22,768 bases of DNA, from assembly GCA_039208045.1 (NCBI GenBank), contig JBCCRH010000038.1:1-22768 (forward strand), read 5' to 3'. The position numbers were made by a program, and so were the translations under genes. This DNA is from JBCCRH01 sp039208045. GTDB lineage: Bacteria; Bacteroidota; Bacteroidia; Chitinophagales; Saprospiraceae. The notes beneath the pieces were generated by a model, which saw only the letters and a list, made by a program, of their open reading frames with translations, was not told the DNA's origin and did not search any database. The first letter of the stretch is position 1. Every line of letters starts with the position of its first letter. This document shows positions 1-6,985 of this stretch, piece after piece.

Positions 1-353
1 ATCCAGGTGGCTATAAGGATAATTCTCCTGTCTATTTTGCAGATAAGCTGAAGGGTGATTACCTGCTCGTACATGGAATGGGTGATGATAATGTGCATTT
101 TCAGCATACTGCAGAAATGGCCAATGCGCTGATTGCCGCTAATAAGCAGTTTGATACCTACTATTACCCCAATCGGAATCATGGAATATACGGCGGAAAT
201 ACCCGCCTGCACCTCTACACTAAGATGACCAATTTCTTAGATGATAAGCTGAAGGGAAAGGTAGTAAAAGCGGAGAAAAAAGGCAATGAATTGCTAAGAA
301 TGGCAGCGCCCAAGAAGAAGTATAAGCCAAGTAAGAAGTTGCTAAGAGAGTAA
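1..353 (+). CDS. S9 family (DPP-IV-like) prolyl oligopeptidase, C-terminal fragment
   Basis: The window opens inside this gene; codons run from base 3 in one open frame to the stop at 351-353. The visible part is the end of an alpha/beta-hydrolase serine peptidase. It reads PGGYKDNSPVYFADKLKG, then LLVHGMGDDNVHFQ, where the loop holds the catalytic Asp, then YYYPNRNHGIYGG, with the catalytic His in NHGI. This spacing is typical of the dipeptidyl-peptidase IV (S9B) C-terminus, which removes X-Pro dipeptides from peptides in the periplasm or at the cell surface. The Ser nucleophile, beta-propeller and signal peptide lie upstream of the window. The tail after the hydrolase fold is strongly basic (AAPKKKYKPSKKLLRE). 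A YbjQ-family gene follows after 24 bases on the same strand. The family call is confident; exact substrate preference is not. Confidence 0.85.
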   Translation, partial: PGGYKDNSPVYFADKLKGDYLLVHGMGDDNVHFQHTAEMANALIAANKQFDTYYYPNRNHGIYGGNTRLHLYTKMTNFLDDKLKGKVVKAEKKGNELLRMAAPKKKYKPSKKLLRE

Positions 354-377
354 GAAGAAACCAAAAATAGATAGACG

Positions 378-701
378 ATGTTACTTTCCACAACAGACAA
401 TCTGCCAGGCTACGAGATAACGGAAGTGCTGGATATTGCCCGAGGAAGCACGGTGAGGGCTCGGAATATTGGGCGTGATATTTTTGCTGGCCTTAAAAAC
501 ATAGTAGGTGGTGAAATTTCAGAATATACCGAATTGATGGCCGACGCAAGAGAACAGGCTATTGATCGAATGCTGGCCGATGCCGAGCGCCTAGACGCAG
601 ATGCAGTAATTAATGTGCGGTTTTCTACGGCGATGGTGATGCAAAGTACTTCCGAAATTTTAGCTTATGGTACTGCTGTAAAAATCCGAAAGTTGAACTA
701 A
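378..701 (+). CDS. YbjQ/UPF0145 family protein
   Basis: A 107-residue protein matching the small YbjQ (UPF0145, heavy-metal-binding-like) family over its full length. Visible family features are the N-terminal strand (TTDNLPGYEITEVLDIARG), the ARNIGRDIFAGLKNIVGGE segment, the helix with EYTELMADAREQAIDRM, and the strand DADAVINVRFSTAMVM. Family members form a compact, probably pentameric fold; their biochemical role is not established and the metal-binding label is historical. There is no signal peptide, so it is likely cytoplasmic. It starts 24 bases after the peptidase gene and may share its transcript. Its stop codon lies inside a perfect 26-bp palindrome. Confidence 0.85.
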   Translation: MLLSTTDNLPGYEITEVLDIARGSTVRARNIGRDIFAGLKNIVGGEISEYTELMADAREQAIDRMLADAERLDADAVINVRFSTAMVMQSTSEILAYGTAVKIRKLN

Positions 702-720
702 ACAGCTAGCTGTTTAGTTC
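695..720. terminator. perfect 26-bp palindrome at the YbjQ stop codon, probable hairpin terminator
   Basis: Bases 695-720 are fully self-complementary; the half-site is GAACTAAACAGCT. The RNA could fold into an 11-12 bp stem with a minimal loop in either direction. It includes the TAA stop of the YbjQ gene (699-701) and ends 11 bases before the smpB start. No clear U-tract follows (ttctagctt), so it may act as a weak terminator or RNA-stabilising hairpin, or as a binding site for a dimeric protein. Confidence 0.5.
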
Positions 721-731
721 TAGCTTACACC

Positions 732-1208
732 ATGAGTAACAAGAATAAGAATAGCGAATACGAGATTGAGATCGTCAATAGGCGTGCTCAATATGAATAT
801 CATTTCATCGAACTGGTGGAGGCAGGGGTGATGCTGCAAGGGACAGAAATTAAATCCATCCGAAAGGGAAACATCAATTTGCGCGATGCCTACTGCCTCT
901 TCCAAGAAGATGAATTATTTATCAAGAGTATGTTTATTGCGGAGTATGAAAATGGGACGTACGCCAATCATGAACCTCGGCGCACCCGTAAGCTCTTGCT
1001 GCGCCGTCAAGAAATGCGCAAGCTACAACGCAAGGTAAAAGAAAAGGGCTTTACCATTGTACCCTACCGGCTATACGTAAACGAGCGCGGCATCGCCAAA
1101 ATAGAAATCGCGCTTGCCCAAGGTAAAAAGTCCTACGACAAACGCGATTCCATTAAACAAAAAGATATGAAGCGCGATCTAGATCGCATGAAAAAGATGC
1201 GCTTTTAG
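732..1208 (+). CDS. smpB: SsrA-binding protein SmpB
   Basis: SmpB binds tmRNA and brings it to stalled ribosomes for trans-translation in the cytoplasm. The 158-residue product has the normal length and the diagnostic blocks: the N-terminal NRRAQYEYHFIE, LQGTEIKSIRKGNINLRDAY (36-54), the conserved HEPRRTRKLLL (80-90), and the basic tail block KKSYDKRDSIKQKDMKRDL (132-150), which becomes ordered in the ribosomal A site. The ATG at 732 fits the family N-terminus; no strong ribosome-binding site precedes it, as is usual in Bacteroidota. The gene sits just after the palindrome at 695-720 and ends two bases from a convergent gene. No tmRNA gene is visible in the window. Confidence 0.96.
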   Translation: MSNKNKNSEYEIEIVNRRAQYEYHFIELVEAGVMLQGTEIKSIRKGNINLRDAYCLFQEDELFIKSMFIAEYENGTYANHEPRRTRKLLLRRQEMRKLQRKVKEKGFTIVPYRLYVNERGIAKIEIALAQGKKSYDKRDSIKQKDMKRDLDRMKKMRF

Positions 1209-1210
1209 AT

Positions 1211-1606
1211 TTACTCTTTTGGTCTTATACGTGTAGGTTTTGCTCCCTTTTTGGCTGCTTTTAGGGCAGCCATCTGTTCAGTAGTAAGAATATCACCTAA
1301 TCGGATGGCCTTACTTTTAGTTTGCTGCTGCACATCTTCCTCTTTCTTCAATTTTTGGTAGCGTTTGCCATCATGCTTCTGCATGTAATAGCGCTTAAGC
1401 TGTTCCTGCTGCAATTCAGTAGGGGCAAGCTCTGGATCAACGGAGCTTATAGTTTCTGTGAGGCGTGCAATAGATTTCTCAACACTTTTAGCGGTTGTCA
1501 TCTTGGTTTTGCTAGTGTGCTGCTTGAGTGTAGGGGCTGCCTCTTGGCCGAAAGTAACGCTTACTCCTGCAAAAAGTAGTAAGCTGAGGATCAAAATTTT
1601 TTTCAT
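1211..1606 (-). CDS. small secreted/periplasmic helical protein with signal peptide
   Basis: A 131-residue protein that I do not recognise as a named family. Residues 1-20 form a signal peptide (MKKILILSLLLFAGVSVTFG, then QEA), so the mature protein is exported. The rest is charged and mostly helical, with a Lys/Gln-rich middle, the segment ILTTEQMAALKAAKKG near the end, and a basic tail. The last segment is reminiscent of Spy/CpxP- or DUF4890-type small periplasmic helical proteins, but the match is weak. It converges on smpB with two bases between the stop codons, and its upstream region is shared with the divergent gene at 1657. It is probably real because of the clean signal peptide and composition. 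Confidence 0.65.
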   Translation of the reverse strand: MKKILILSLLLFAGVSVTFGQEAAPTLKQHTSKTKMTTAKSVEKSIARLTETISSVDPELAPTELQQEQLKRYYMQKHDGKRYQKLKKEEDVQQQTKSKAIRLGDILTTEQMAALKAAKKGAKPTRIRPKE

Positions 1607-1656
1607 AGAAAGATTACTTTTTGAATTTTATACGTTAAAAATACAAAACTTAGTTT

Positions 1657-2250
1657 ATGCGCCTGATCTTCTTTTTATTTATTTTGATAAACATCATCCC
1701 GCTTAGTAGCCAATCGATCCATAAATTAGAATACGATTTAGAAAGTGCGAGTACAGAAAAACAGGTACTTCAGGTTCGCTTTCAACTCACCCAAGCGTAT
1801 TTGAAGGCAAAAAATTACGAAAAAGCAGAAGCCAATGGAAAGCTCACTCACCAGTTAGCCAAAGAATTGGGCCAAACCCGCAAGGCAGGCTATGCTGCAC
1901 TCTTTTTGGCGAAAGCCAATGCTGGAATGGCTACCAAGGATCGCAAAAAGAAACAGCGCTATCAGTCGAAGATGAAAACATGGTTGCAGTCTGCCCAAAA
2001 TTTAGGTAAGCAGAGTAAAGACGTAGCCCTGGTGGTATCAGCCACTAATTTGCAGTGTGAACTAGCAGCAAAAGCCCGCGACTATCGAAAAGCATATCAG
2101 TATGCCAAAAATACGCTCGATTTTATGGCGCAAAATAAAGCACTTACCTCACCCGATAATCAGTACAAAACGATCTTATTGCTGCGTCAGCAGGTCGAAA
2201 ATCTCACCTTTCAGCGCGATAGCCTAAAGTGGGAAATAGAGAACTACTAA
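1657..2250 (+). CDS. secreted TPR-like helical-repeat protein, possibly the N-terminal part of a former sensor
   Basis: A 197-residue protein. Residues 1-19 are a hydrophobic signal peptide (MRLIFFLFILINIIPLSSQ). The remainder has degenerate tetratricopeptide-type helix pairs, for example FQLTQAYLKAKNYEKAEANG, AGYAALFLAKANAG and ARDYRKAYQYAKNTLDFM. The end (LLLRQQVENLTFQRDSLKWE) resembles a coiled-coil linker. Bacteroidota have many periplasmic TPR sensors in which such a region is followed by a membrane helix and a kinase or DNA-binding domain; none follows here, so this may be a stand-alone protein or a shortened relative. The stop overlaps the convergent DUF547 gene by four bases. Function unknown. 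Confidence 0.65.
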   Translation: MRLIFFLFILINIIPLSSQSIHKLEYDLESASTEKQVLQVRFQLTQAYLKAKNYEKAEANGKLTHQLAKELGQTRKAGYAALFLAKANAGMATKDRKKKQRYQSKMKTWLQSAQNLGKQSKDVALVVSATNLQCELAAKARDYRKAYQYAKNTLDFMAQNKALTSPDNQYKTILLLRQQVENLTFQRDSLKWEIENY

Positions 2251-3029
2251 TTGGTCTTACTATCGTTTAGGTTCCAGTTGTAATCTAAATAATCAATATC
2301 AGCATCCGCATTCAATTGCTGTGGAGCGTATTGGTTGACATAATCAATGAGGTCACCCTCTTTCTTGAAATCTCCTCCATACCAAGAGAAAATCTTGGAG
2401 AGTTCTGCTTTTTGTGGGCTGACAAATTTATTTTTTGAAGGATCTGCCAAAAAGCCCTTAGCCACACGAGTGAGTTGGGTATCAAGCTCTGTAGCTGTAA
2501 ATGCAAAATTGGCAAGCTTGGGGCAAGAAACAGAAGCGCAGTTGACTGCAAAATGAATCCGAGGCTCTTCAAATCGCTGACGAATGATTCCGTGCTCTAT
2601 ATTATTTAGATCATAAGTTGCCCCTTCAATTTGTATGAACTTAATGTCCCAAACGCTATTGACAAAAGGAATCCCCCGCTTGATATCCTTTATACTTACG
2701 ACAGGATAGTGATCTACTATCAGCTTGACCGTAAAGGCATTATAGGCATTAATCCAATAGGCCAGTCGCTCATCAGCCGTCCAATTGGTTTCATTGGGGT
2801 GGTGAGCGCTTAATAGGTCGAGGTAGCGATTGAGCTGTGTACTATCTGCAATAAAGCCCTCATAATCGACCCATCCAGCTTCCGACACATGCTTTTGTAA
2901 GAGGCTATCCCAGATGGCGTGTGAAATAGGATTCGCATCGGATTTGTATTTTTGTACTTTGCACGAGGTGTTCAAAAAAGCAAGGGCTACAAAAAAGAGT
3001 GCGATAGAGGATCGGTATATGATGCGCAT
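2247..3029 (-). CDS. DUF547 domain lipoprotein
   Basis: A 260-residue protein with a lipoprotein signal; the lipobox FLNTSC puts the lipidated Cys at residue 23. The rest is a DUF547 domain: AWIN-type core DERLAYWINAYNAFTVKLIV (87-106), a VWD segment, HGIIRQRFEEPRIHFAVNC, and the hallmark FAVNCASVSCP (160-170) with two conserved Cys residues. The fold has been compared with papain/transglutaminase-like proteins, but no reaction is established. It is probably anchored to the outer or inner membrane facing the periplasm. Two bases overlapping its 3' end are shared with the stop codon of the convergent gene ending at 2250. Its upstream side faces the palindromic element at 3081-3246. Confidence 0.88.
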   Translation of the reverse strand: MRIIYRSSIALFFVALAFLNTSCKVQKYKSDANPISHAIWDSLLQKHVSEAGWVDYEGFIADSTQLNRYLDLLSAHHPNETNWTADERLAYWINAYNAFTVKLIVDHYPVVSIKDIKRGIPFVNSVWDIKFIQIEGATYDLNNIEHGIIRQRFEEPRIHFAVNCASVSCPKLANFAFTATELDTQLTRVAKGFLADPSKNKFVSPQKAELSKIFSWYGGDFKKEGDLIDYVNQYAPQQLNADADIDYLDYNWNLNDSKTN

Positions 3030-3080
3030 AGATTGGTAGTTTTAGTGCTCCAACAGTTTGCCCGATGTGCAAGTTGTTAC

Positions 3081-3246
3081 TAGACTTGTTCCGCCGGTCG
3101 CGAATGAGCGAAAGCGTGGCAAATTTTTTTCTGAACAAGGCAAAAAACGCAGACGTCCTCCTCAGGCGGACGGCGAGGCTTTTTAACGCAGTGCAGGATA
3201 AAATTTTGCCGCTTGCAGCCATTTAGTGGCCGGCGAAACAAGTCTA
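3081..3246. mobile_element. MITE-like long imperfect palindrome with TA ends
   Basis: A 166-bp segment that folds back on itself almost end to end. The left end reads TAGACTTGTTCCGCCGG and the right end is its near-perfect inverted copy (CCGGCGAAACAAGTCTA). Inner arms also match imperfectly: a GCAAATTTTT-type block on the left and AAAATTTTGCC on the right. The middle, at 3154-3172, is itself a near-palindrome (CGTCC...GGACG). The symmetry centre calculated from the ends and from the middle is the same, about 3163. There is no coding capacity. The TA at each end fits a non-autonomous element mobilised by an IS630/mariner-type transposase, but no transposase is present, so this family is inferred. 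Confidence 0.65.
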
Positions 3247-3266
3247 CCATCAAAGATAAGTGTCGA

Positions 3267-4103
3267 ATGTCAGACGTTCAGCAGACAAGTCCGAAATCTT
3301 GGTATTTCGCTTTAAGCGAAAAAAAGCAGTTCTACCTTCGGCAGTATGGGGTAGGGGAGCGTTTGCTGATAGCACTGCATGGTTTTGGCGAGCAGGGGAG
3401 TGCTTTCGCACAAATGCCTGAACTAATGGCGCAGAGATATACCCTTGTTGCCATCGATTTACCTTTTCATGGGCAGACTAAATGGATAGCGGACGCCTAC
3501 CAGCCAGCTGATATCATCAGCTGTATACAGCATATTCTAAGCTCATTGAGTTTCAAAAAATTTGATTGCATTGCCCATAGTTTGGGAGGGCGTATTGCTT
3601 TGGCTTGCTCTGCTGAGTTGGACGGAACCATGGAAAGACTCTACCTGCTGGCTCCCGATGGCGTGGATAATGCCTATGGCCTATGGACGGAACGCCTACC
3701 CTTCTTTTTGCGTAAAGCAATAGCCAAAAGACTGGATCGGCCAGCTTGGATACTTCAGTTGAGTGCTCGCTTGTATCAGTGGAAATGGATTGATCGATTC
3801 TCCTATCGCTACTTGCAGCATCATTTAGCGACAGCTGACAACCGCAAGCGGATGATCAGTACCTGGCTGTCCATGGAGTATTTTAAACTAACGAAGCAAG
3901 CTATTATCCATTTATTGCAAGAAGCTTCTTTTTCAACGCTAATTTTCCTTGGGAAAAGGGATACGATCAATACTGGGAAATTTAGCCAGGGCATAGCAAA
4001 GCAGGTAGACGCAGTAGATGTTATTTTACTAAATGCAGGGCACGCACTGATCCAGCCTACTTATGAATGGCTAATAGCCGATCTGGAAAATGCTACCCAC
4101 TAG
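3267..4103 (+). CDS. alpha/beta hydrolase
   Basis: A 278-residue single-domain alpha/beta-hydrolase, probably cytoplasmic. From the ATG at 3267 the motifs are the oxyanion loop LIALHGFGEQGS (34-45), the strand and turn VAIDLPFHGQT, the nucleophile elbow AHSLGGR with Ser at 105, the Asp turn FLGKRDTINTG and the catalytic His in LNAGHALIQ. A helical lid follows the elbow. An upstream in-frame ATG at 3213 is unlikely because it lies inside the palindromic element and adds residues foreign to the family. No close substrate class can be named; relatives include esterases and haloperoxidase-like hydrolases. The stop overlaps the convergent barrel gene by four bases. Confidence 0.88.
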   Translation: MSDVQQTSPKSWYFALSEKKQFYLRQYGVGERLLIALHGFGEQGSAFAQMPELMAQRYTLVAIDLPFHGQTKWIADAYQPADIISCIQHILSSLSFKKFDCIAHSLGGRIALACSAELDGTMERLYLLAPDGVDNAYGLWTERLPFFLRKAIAKRLDRPAWILQLSARLYQWKWIDRFSYRYLQHHLATADNRKRMISTWLSMEYFKLTKQAIIHLLQEASFSTLIFLGKRDTINTGKFSQGIAKQVDAVDVILLNAGHALIQPTYEWLIADLENATH

Positions 4104-5605
4104 ATTTTTACCTTGACACCCATTAGAAGAGAAATAGTATGGATGCGGTCGCGATTAGGCCCAATGCCATGGCGGAAGTAATTGATAGAACGATAGTAGG
4201 TGGGCTGTGCAAAGATACTCCATCCAGTGGATAGATAATGCTCCACTCCAACTCCTACAGAGCCAGTGAGATAGACATTCTCTTCGAAGGTGCCACCTTC
4301 AAACCAACCTTTACTCAAATTATCTTGGTCAAAGGTAGAGCGTCCGTTGGCTAGGCTATTCCGAGGCTCTGGCAGGTTTTTGTTAAACAAATCAGCTGCA
4401 TCGCCGGTGTAGTAGTTTGCCTGAAAAGCAACATGGATAGACGCGCCAGCAAGTACATAAAAGCGCCAATTCTTTTGACGATGGACATCGTACCGAAGGT
4501 TAAGTGGTACTGAAATCAAATTCAGTTCTGTATTTTTTAGGCCAACACCTGAGTAGCCGTCTCTGAAATCACCCTGCAACTCCAAAATCCAAGGGGCATA
4601 CTGTTTTGCAGAGTACATAAATCCTGTTTCCAACTCCCAGCGGCCCATCGGAAAACCAACACTAAGACCACCGCCATAGCCAAAACCAGCCCTTGAAAAG
4701 CGATCGAAAGCGGCTTCATTGGAAGCAGTGAATACTTGATTGTAATCAAAGCTAGCGTACATCCCAATTCGTATACCTCTATCTGCATTGGCAGCGGGAG
4801 TAATGGGTAGCCCAAGTGCTACGTCTGTGGCATCACCCTTTGCTGGAGCAAAAAGTAGCGTTTCCACCAGTGGGCTCTCTTGTACGCTTAATGGAATACT
4901 CATTTCAGCGTCGTCACGTAGCAGGCTAAGTCGGTTGTTGCGAGTATTGGGCAGAAGTGGGAGTACAAATTTTGTGTTTTGCTGTTCTTGATTTGGCGTA
5001 GAGAAAGTTACAGGAGCCTCAACATCATCCTCAACAGAAGTATCTGTATTGGATGCTGCATTAGATACCTCATGGGGTGAAGAAGAGGCTCCTGTCGATA
5101 TAAATGTAGATTGTTTAAAATGTGTGTTAGTAGAGTTAAAAATCGGGTTATCTTGCTCGGTCTTAGTCTTATTATCTATGGTATTAGATGTTGTCGTTAC
5201 TGCTTGTTCTTCAGTAATCTGTTCAGAGCTAATGGTAGTAGTAGCTAGCGTAGCTTGGGGAGCAAAAGCGCTATTACTAGTCGGAAGTAAATTGTAGAAT
5301 GTAAAGAATAAGAGTAGCATCAAAGAAAGTTCGAGCAACTTGTAGCGCACAATCTTTCCACGAAGGTGGAATTCTATTCCGATGCGCTCAGATAGGAGTG
5401 CCCAGTGTTCGGGCTGGTAGGGAACCTCATACCGGTGAAGTTTATCAAAAACAGTAGCATCAAGGATCGTTTGCTCCGTCTCAGGTTGACCAATTTCGAA
5501 TTCGTCCAACTGATCTTCTAGCATATCCCAGTGACTTGCATCGAAGCTCGGCTCGATGCCATCCAGCTTGTTTTTGATAATATCGTCAAAGTCCTTATGA
5601 TCCAT
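4100..5605 (-). CDS. sigma-factor-linked membrane protein: cytoplasmic HW-motif region, one TM helix, low-complexity linker, outer-membrane-type beta-barrel
   Basis: A 501-residue protein in three parts. Residues 1-86 are acidic and contain two copies of a PxFDxxHWxxLExxL-like motif (around 19-34 and 61-76). Residues about 88-108 form one hydrophobic helix (LLELSLMLLLFFTFYNLL). A Ser/Thr/Asn-rich linker runs to about 270. The rest has the alternating strands, GGGLSVGFPMGRWELETGF and the final aromatic strand of an OMP beta-barrel/PorT-like domain. Its start overlaps the end of the upstream ECF sigma gene by 11 bases, so both are made together. The layout suggests the N-terminus is a membrane anchor or sigma-binding region, as for anti-sigma factors. 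That role is inferred from position only; there is no classical zinc-binding anti-sigma motif. Confidence 0.82.
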   Translation of the reverse strand: MDHKDFDDIIKNKLDGIEPSFDASHWDMLEDQLDEFEIGQPETEQTILDATVFDKLHRYEVPYQPEHWALLSERIGIEFHLRGKIVRYKLLELSLMLLLFFTFYNLLPTSNSAFAPQATLATTTISSEQITEEQAVTTTSNTIDNKTKTEQDNPIFNSTNTHFKQSTFISTGASSSPHEVSNAASNTDTSVEDDVEAPVTFSTPNQEQQNTKFVLPLLPNTRNNRLSLLRDDAEMSIPLSVQESPLVETLLFAPAKGDATDVALGLPITPAANADRGIRIGMYASFDYNQVFTASNEAAFDRFSRAGFGYGGGLSVGFPMGRWELETGFMYSAKQYAPWILELQGDFRDGYSGVGLKNTELNLISVPLNLRYDVHRQKNWRFYVLAGASIHVAFQANYYTGDAADLFNKNLPEPRNSLANGRSTFDQDNLSKGWFEGGTFEENVYLTGSVGVGVEHYLSTGWSIFAQPTYYRSINYFRHGIGPNRDRIHTISLLMGVKVKI

Positions 5606-6158
5606 ATCCGTACAATCTAGAACTCAAGAGCTTTTTTAGTTTTAGCCTGGCCTTCACCAAATTGGATCGGGAGGTGCTCTCTGTGATGCTTAATATTTCT
5701 GCAATTTCTTTATGCGAGTATCCTTCAATTACATAAAGGTTGAAAACAGCTCGGTAAGCTGGTGATAGCTGCTGAACTGCCTCTAGTATTTCTTTTTCTG
5801 TACACTGGCTCACGGCATCGGCATCTTTGCTGCTAATGTCATAAGCTTGATCTAAATCTTCTGTACGCCTCCGAATTAGTTTACGATAGTAGTCGATGGC
5901 GGTATTAACCATGATACGGCGTATCCAAGCGGATAGAGAAGTACCTGGTTGATATTTAGAGATGTTTCTGAAGACCTTTATAAAGCCCTCATGCAAAATA
6001 TCCAGTGCGTCGTCTTGGTTATTAGAATAGCGCAGACAAACCCCCATCATCTTACTGTAGTAAGTCTCATACAGTAGCTTCTGCGCCCATTTTTCTTTTT
6101 TGGAGCAGGCTTTGATAAGGTCTCGTTCGTTGTAGTCTATTCTCAAAGCGATATCCAT
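5595..6158 (-). CDS. RNA polymerase ECF sigma factor
   Basis: A 187-residue group-4 (ECF) sigma-70 factor. Region 2 lies at about 25-95 (LLYETYYSKMMGVCLRYSNN, DALDILHEGFIKVFRNI, and the -10-binding segment with AWIRRIMVNTAIDYYRK). Region 4 lies at about 125-175 (AVQQLSPAYRAVFNLYVIEG, then SHKEIAEILSITESTSRSNL, the helix-turn-helix that reads the -35 element). It directs RNA polymerase to a small regulon in the cytoplasm. It is the first gene of a two-gene operon with the barrel/TM protein, overlapping it by 11 bases, which suggests that protein controls or senses for it. On its upstream side there is a possible promoter with TTG and, 20 bp on, TAACTTGG. Family certain; regulon unknown. Confidence 0.95.
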   Translation of the reverse strand: MDIALRIDYNERDLIKACSKKEKWAQKLLYETYYSKMMGVCLRYSNNQDDALDILHEGFIKVFRNISKYQPGTSLSAWIRRIMVNTAIDYYRKLIRRRTEDLDQAYDISSKDADAVSQCTEKEILEAVQQLSPAYRAVFNLYVIEGYSHKEIAEILSITESTSRSNLVKARLKLKKLLSSRLYGYGS

Positions 6159-6294
6159 ATAGAATCGAATTTGCCCAAGTTAGGTCAAAAGCTGTAGTTT
6201 GACAACCTTTGGAGACGTACTTTTAATGATAATTGCGGACATCAAATTAGAAACGCGCTGCGCGCTTGATTTGCTGCGCCGCCTGTTAAAAAAA

Positions 6295-6846
6295 TTAACG
6301 GTAGGCTTCAAAGGTCATATCTAGCTTGGCATTCATCTGGACTTGGGTAGTTCCATTAAGGAAAAACAATATTTCTAACTTGTAGGATTGTTCTAGTAAA
6401 TTGCGCCTGACATTTCTCAGCGTAGGTAGCAATCGCACCGCATCTCCTGCACGACCGTCGAGGCGATCAATGTAAAAAACTTCATCCGCAGGAATGCAGT
6501 CTTGCTCAGAAGTAGGGCAGATGCGAACAGATATTTCTTGCGCAAAATCAAAGTCGAAACCATCTAGTGAAATAATGGTCGCATCGATGGGATTAATATC
6601 TCTAATTTGAGCAGTATCTAGGCCTGTTTCCGATAGATAAAAATCAATATTAGTAGCTACATTGCTCCACTCTACCTCCCGAGGAAATACGCCGCCAATC
6701 CCTGCCGGAATTTCAAAGAGGTTATTTGGATAAAAAAGCTCAAATAAGCGCTCTCGATTGTCTTTTACACACCCCATGACCATGCTAACTAAACAGCAAG
6801 CAATTACAGTTTTTTGAATATATCGGTATGGTAGATTGGTAGTCAT
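6295..6846 (-). CDS. hypothetical lipoprotein
   Basis: A 183-residue protein with an N-terminal hydrophobic segment and the lipobox VMGC, giving a lipidated Cys at about residue 26. The mature part is acidic and rich in beta-strand-like stretches (GVFPREVEWSNVATNIDFYL, TIISLDGFDFDFAQEISVRI), with two further Cys (ICPTSEQDC) that could form a disulfide, and a C-terminal strand LDMTFEAYR. This suggests an immunoglobulin-like or jelly-roll exported domain, but I recognise no family. It lies on the same strand as the sigma factor but 136 bases upstream, so it is probably a separate unit. Real gene likely because of the signal and codon use. Confidence 0.68.
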   Translation of the reverse strand: MTTNLPYRYIQKTVIACCLVSMVMGCVKDNRERLFELFYPNNLFEIPAGIGGVFPREVEWSNVATNIDFYLSETGLDTAQIRDINPIDATIISLDGFDFDFAQEISVRICPTSEQDCIPADEVFYIDRLDGRAGDAVRLLPTLRNVRRNLLEQSYKLEILFFLNGTTQVQMNAKLDMTFEAYR

Positions 6847-6985
6847 TAGAACTAAAATTTGCTAAACAGAGTAGTTACCAGTTTTTATCCCCTTAAATCA
6901 ACGATTGGAGCGTATTTTATGATACTGTTCTTCAAAATATTAACTATTTTTCCCACAACTAGTAATCGACAAAAACTGAAACAAC

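Noticed and set aside
3213..3266. Earlier in-frame ATG for the alpha/beta hydrolase
   Set aside because: The extra 18 residues are coded by the palindromic element and do not resemble the family; the ATG at 3267 fits better.
4788..5297. Plus-strand open frames with Ser/Val-rich products
   Set aside because: They lie opposite the low-complexity linker of the barrel protein and read as shadows of it.
6240..6300. GC-rich short dyad and A/T run near the lipoprotein gene stop
   Set aside because: Stem pairing is short and broken; I could not separate it from chance, so it is not listed as a terminator.
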